Positions 5,378 to 7,936 of a stretch of 7,936 nt of DNA are shown in pieces. Under the pieces are notes generated by a model that saw only the letters and a list, made by a program, of their open reading frames with translations, made no database searches and was not told where the DNA came from. The stretch comes from JACRBK01 sp964427955 (GTDB lineage: Bacteria > Chloroflexota > Anaerolineae > Aggregatilineales > Aggregatilineaceae): NCBI GenBank assembly GCA_964427955.1, contig CAYRWY010000285.1, positions 1-7,936 of the forward strand, read 5' to 3'. The stretch's first letter is position 1; each line of letters opens with the position of its first letter. The translations under genes and the position numbers were made by a program.

Positions 5378-6619
5378 ATGTCACTCAAAACTTCTTTTCG
5401 TACCGGCGATCAGGCTCTGGTCCGCGAGATCAACCTCTCGCACATCATGCAGCGCCTGTTTGCGCATGGAAAACTCTCCCGCTCGGCGATGGCCGAGATG
5501 ACCGGCCTGAACAAATCCACCGTCTCCAGCCTGGTTCAAGAACTGATCGAGATGGGCTTCGTGCGCGAAGTTGGGGTCGTATCGGGCAATGTGGGCCGCC
5601 CCTCGATCCTGCTCGAACTCAATCCGCAGGCCGGGTACATCGTAAGCTGCGAGCTTGGCGTGGATTTCATCTCCATCGTCTGCACCAACTTTGGGGCCGA
5701 AGTGCTCTGGCGGCACCGCGAAAGTATGCGGGCGGCACGCCACCAGCAGGCCATTCTCGACCGGATGGTCGCGCTGGTACACGAGGCGTTGGCCGCCGGA
5801 ATGGCGGGCTGCGAGGGGCGCTGTGGGCTGATGGGCCTGGCCCTGGGCGTGCCGGGGCTGGTAGACGAGGCGAGCGGAACGCTGTTGTTCGCGCCCAACC
5901 TGGTTTGGCAGGATGTCCCTCTGCGCGACATTCTTTCCCATGCGTTTGAAGGCATTCCGGTGTTTGTGGACAACGAAGCGAACATGGCGGCGCTGGGCGA
6001 GAACCTGTACGGCGCGGCGAAGGGCTATGACGAAGTGCTGTTCATCAGCGCAGGTGTCGGCCTGGGCGGTGCCATCGTGCGGAATGGCCAGCTTCTCCGG
6101 GGGACCACCGGCTTTGCGGGCGAATTCGGTCACATGACGATGGACCCCGACGGCGAGCCGTGCAACTGCGGGAACCGGGGCTGTTGGGAAACCCAGGTGA
6201 GCCAGTCCGCCGTCTTTCGCACCATCCGCCAGGCGATCCAGGGCGGTCAATCCAGCGTGCTGCAAAACATGACCGGCAGGGACCTGGACCAGCTCTCGAT
6301 CCCGCTGGTGGTCGCGGCGGCGGAAGCGGGCGACGCCGTGGCTCTGGACGCCCTCCGGCAAGTGGGACGCTACCTGGGGATCGGGATTGCGTCCCTGGTC
6401 AACGCGCTGAACCCGGATCGGATCGTGTTTGGCGGCATCCTCAGCCTGGCGGGCAGTTTTCTGCTGCCGGTGATGGAGGCCGAAGTCCAGCAGCGAGCGC
6501 TGCGCTGGAATCGCGAAGCAGCACGGATTGTCCTCGCGCAGCACGGGTCCGACGCCTGCCTGATGGGCGGGATCGCCGTGATCTGCCAGTCGATTATTGC
6601 TCAACCCGGTAAGTATTGA
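5378..6619 (+). CDS. xylR: ROK-family transcriptional repressor, xylose-responsive (XylR)
   Basis: A 413-residue DNA-binding regulator. Residues 14-80 form a winged helix-turn-helix (recognition region LSRSAMAEMTGLNKSTVSSL at 33-52, wing around GRPS at 73-76). The rest is a ROK sugar-binding domain with DNEAN at 198-202, the glycine-rich GVGLGG at 226-231, and the zinc site formed by H252 and the cysteines of CNCGNRGC (C262, C264, C269). Proteins of this build in Bacillus repress xylose genes and let go when xylose binds. The specificity is inferred from the operator upstream and from xylA, 30 bases downstream. ATG at 5378 is the only start that keeps the whole DNA-binding domain; no purine-rich ribosome binding site precedes it. 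A NagC- or Mlc-like role is possible on family grounds but fits the context less well. Confidence 0.9.
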   Translation: MSLKTSFRTGDQALVREINLSHIMQRLFAHGKLSRSAMAEMTGLNKSTVSSLVQELIEMGFVREVGVVSGNVGRPSILLELNPQAGYIVSCELGVDFISIVCTNFGAEVLWRHRESMRAARHQQAILDRMVALVHEALAAGMAGCEGRCGLMGLALGVPGLVDEASGTLLFAPNLVWQDVPLRDILSHAFEGIPVFVDNEANMAALGENLYGAAKGYDEVLFISAGVGLGGAIVRNGQLLRGTTGFAGEFGHMTMDPDGEPCNCGNRGCWETQVSQSAVFRTIRQAIQGGQSSVLQNMTGRDLDQLSIPLVVAAAEAGDAVALDALRQVGRYLGIGIASLVNALNPDRIVFGGILSLAGSFLLPVMEAEVQQRALRWNREAARIVLAQHGSDACLMGGIAVICQSIIAQPGKY

Positions 6620-6633
6620 ACCGCTCATCTTTC

Positions 6634-6641
6634 ATAAGGAG
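6634..6641 (+). promoter_or_regulatory. Ribosome binding site of xylA
   Basis: ATAAGGAG lies eight bases before the GTG at 6650. It decides the start of xylA, because the product from this codon begins exactly as group I xylose isomerases do (GNYDPKPEHRFTFGLW). Confidence 0.75.
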
Positions 6642-6649
6642 TTTTTGCA

Positions 6650-7816
6650 GTGGGAAATTACGATCCAAAACCAGAACATCGTTTTACCTTTGGGCTGTGG
6701 ACGGTCGGCAACGCCGGGCGCGACCCGTTCGGTTCCGAAGTTCGCAAGTCGATCACGCCCGTGCAAATCGTGCACCTGTTGGCCGACGTCGGGGCTTACG
6801 GCGTGAACCTGCACGACAACGACCTCGTGCCGATTGACGCGACCCCTGCCCAGCGCGACCAGATCGTCGCAGACTTCAAGCAGGCGTTGAAGGACCGGGG
6901 CCTGGCCGTGCCGATGGCGACCACCAACTTGTTCTACGATCCCGCCTTCAAGGATGGCGCGTTCACTTCAAATGATCCGAAAGTGCGCGCGTATGCCCTG
7001 CAAAAGACCATCCGCTCGATTGAGTTGGGGGTCGAACTGGGCGCGAAGGTCTACGTCTTCTGGGGTGGGCGCGAAGGCACCGAATCCGATTCCAGCAAAA
7101 GCCCGCTGGACGCCGGAAAGCATTTCCGCGACGCGCTGAACTTCCTGTGCGATTACGTCATCGACCAGGAATACGATCTCAAGTTTGCCCTCGAAGCCAA
7201 GCCCAATGAGCCGCGCAGCAACATCTACCTGCCGACGACCGGCGCCATGTTGGGCTTCATCGCCACGCTCGATCACCCCGAAATGGTCGGCGTGAATCCC
7301 GAAGTCGCGCACGAGCACATGGCGGGCCTCAACTTCATGCACGCCGTCGCGCAGGCGTGGGATGCCGGGAAGCTGTTCCACATCGACCTCAACGACCAGC
7401 TCTTCGGGCGTTACGACCAGGACTTCCGCTTTGGCGCGGAGATGATCAAGCAGGCGTTCCACCTGGTGCGCTTCCTGGAAGATGTCGGGTACTCCGGATC
7501 GCTCCACTTCGACGCGCACGCCTACCGCACCGATGGGCCGGAAGGCGTCCGGGCCTTCGCGCGCGGCTGTATGCGGACCTACCTGATCCTCAAGGAAAAG
7601 GCCGCGAAGTTCAATGCCGATCCCGAAATTCAAGGACTGCTGGCCGAGATCAAGGCCGACGATCACTCGTTGGACTGGCTGGCGGATGGTTACAGCAGCG
7701 ACAACCTGAAGCGCCTGAAAGCCGAAAATTTCGACCGCGTCACCCTGTCCCAGCGCGATCTGCGTTACGAGCAGCTCGATCAGTGGACCATCGAACTGCT
7801 GCTCGGCGTGCGGTAA
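6650..7816 (+). CDS. xylA: Xylose isomerase (group I)
   Basis: A 388-residue cytoplasmic TIM-barrel enzyme converting D-xylose to D-xylulose (EC 5.3.1.5), the first step of the isomerase pathway of xylose use. The length is typical of the short group I enzymes of Streptomyces and Thermus, and the sequence looks closest to the Thermus type (RFTFGLWTVGN, FDAHAYRT). The active site is complete and offset by one from Streptomyces numbering: H55 and D58 in LHDND, W17, E182 and K184 in LEAKPNEPR, E218 and H221 in NPEVAHEH, D246 in HIDLND, D256 and D258 in YDQD, and D288 in HFDAH, forming both divalent-metal sites. It starts at GTG, 30 bases after xylR, so the two genes should share one message and be induced by xylose through XylR. 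The identification is secure. Confidence 0.97.
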   Translation: MGNYDPKPEHRFTFGLWTVGNAGRDPFGSEVRKSITPVQIVHLLADVGAYGVNLHDNDLVPIDATPAQRDQIVADFKQALKDRGLAVPMATTNLFYDPAFKDGAFTSNDPKVRAYALQKTIRSIELGVELGAKVYVFWGGREGTESDSSKSPLDAGKHFRDALNFLCDYVIDQEYDLKFALEAKPNEPRSNIYLPTTGAMLGFIATLDHPEMVGVNPEVAHEHMAGLNFMHAVAQAWDAGKLFHIDLNDQLFGRYDQDFRFGAEMIKQAFHLVRFLEDVGYSGSLHFDAHAYRTDGPEGVRAFARGCMRTYLILKEKAAKFNADPEIQGLLAEIKADDHSLDWLADGYSSDNLKRLKAENFDRVTLSQRDLRYEQLDQWTIELLLGVR

Positions 7817-7832
7817 ATCATCGGGTTCATAG

Positions 7833-7857
7833 TAGGGGCAGGGCTTGCCCTGTCCCT
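7833..7857. repeat. Palindromic repeat, GTAGGGGC family, member 3
   Basis: GGGGCAGGGC at 7835-7844 pairs with GCCCTGTCCC at 7847-7856 at all ten positions, one of them a G-T wobble. The left side begins GTAGGGGC, exactly as in the palindrome at 146-171, while the inner arm differs (AGGGC here, GTAT there). It lies 17 bases past the xylA stop codon. No T-run follows, so it more likely trims or stabilises message ends than terminates transcription. Confidence 0.65.
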
Positions 7858-7910
7858 CTCCAACCCCAAGTTTGAAGATTGAAGCCCTTTTTCACGTTCG
7901 GGGTGTGAAT

Positions 7911-7916
7911 TGGAGA
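7911..7916 (+). promoter_or_regulatory. Ribosome binding site of the downstream gene
   Basis: TGGAGA lies seven bases before the ATG at 7924. This is optimal Shine-Dalgarno spacing and is the main reason for calling a gene start at the window's edge. Confidence 0.5.
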
Positions 7917-7923
7917 TTTCAGG

Positions 7924-7936
7924 ATGCGCTACTTAC
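7924..7936 (+). CDS. Start of a truncated gene, possibly xylulokinase
   Basis: Only the codons for M-R-Y-L and one further base lie in the window. The well-spaced TGGAGA upstream and the position 107 bases after xylA on the same strand support a real start. Xylulokinases often begin M-x-Y-L/V followed by the GIDxGT phosphate-binding motif, and xylB commonly follows xylA, so xylB is a reasonable guess. Four residues cannot establish it; a sugar transporter or another xylose gene is equally compatible. Confidence 0.4.

Noticed and set aside
5381..6628. A 415-codon open frame on the minus strand opposite xylR
   Set aside because: Same register effect: it mirrors the xylR codons exactly and shows no recognisable motifs, while xylR itself has a complete ROK signature.

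Overview
The window carries six complete bacterial genes and the probable first four codons of a seventh, in GC-rich DNA with tight spacing. The gene types, the GC-rich codon use and the intergenic palindromes (GTAGGGGC...GCCCCTAC and CCCCTCTCC...GGAGAGGGG types) suggest a Chloroflexota genome, perhaps Anaerolineae-like. That assignment is an inference from family resemblance, not a search result.

Layout. 1-176: gene-free DNA filled with palindromic repeats. 177-3825 (minus strand): a three-gene run in transcription order plsC-like acyltransferase, class I/II aspartate-type aminotransferase, and pckA (ATP-dependent PEP carboxykinase). 3826-3948: divergent promoter region. 3949-5211 (plus): an MFS exporter of the EntS/MFS_3 type, probably starting at TTG. 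5212-5296: a GC-rich hairpin repeat related to the one at 1-60. 5297-5357: a good sigma70-type promoter fused to a near-perfect palindromic operator. 5378-7816 (plus): a xylose operon, xylR (ROK repressor) then xylA (xylose isomerase) 30 bases later. 7817-7923: gap with another hairpin. 7924-7936: start of a further gene with a good ribosome binding site, possibly xylB.

How the genes work together. On the minus strand the aminotransferase can make oxaloacetate from aspartate, and PckA turns oxaloacetate plus ATP into phosphoenolpyruvate; the two genes are 12 bases apart, which suggests a joint route from amino acids to gluconeogenesis. The acyltransferase upstream belongs to phospholipid synthesis and has no obvious link. 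On the plus strand XylR should bind the palindrome that begins one base after its own -10 box, repressing both itself and xylA until xylose is present. All catalytic residues expected of the recognised enzymes are present.

This is mostly ordinary core and sugar metabolism, and I see no undescribed multi-gene system. The less ordinary material is between the genes: a XylR-type operator that closely resembles my recollection of the Bacillus one, a family of palindromes with a constant frame and a changing but still self-complementary core, and two GC-rich hairpins whose loop is inverted relative to a shared flank.
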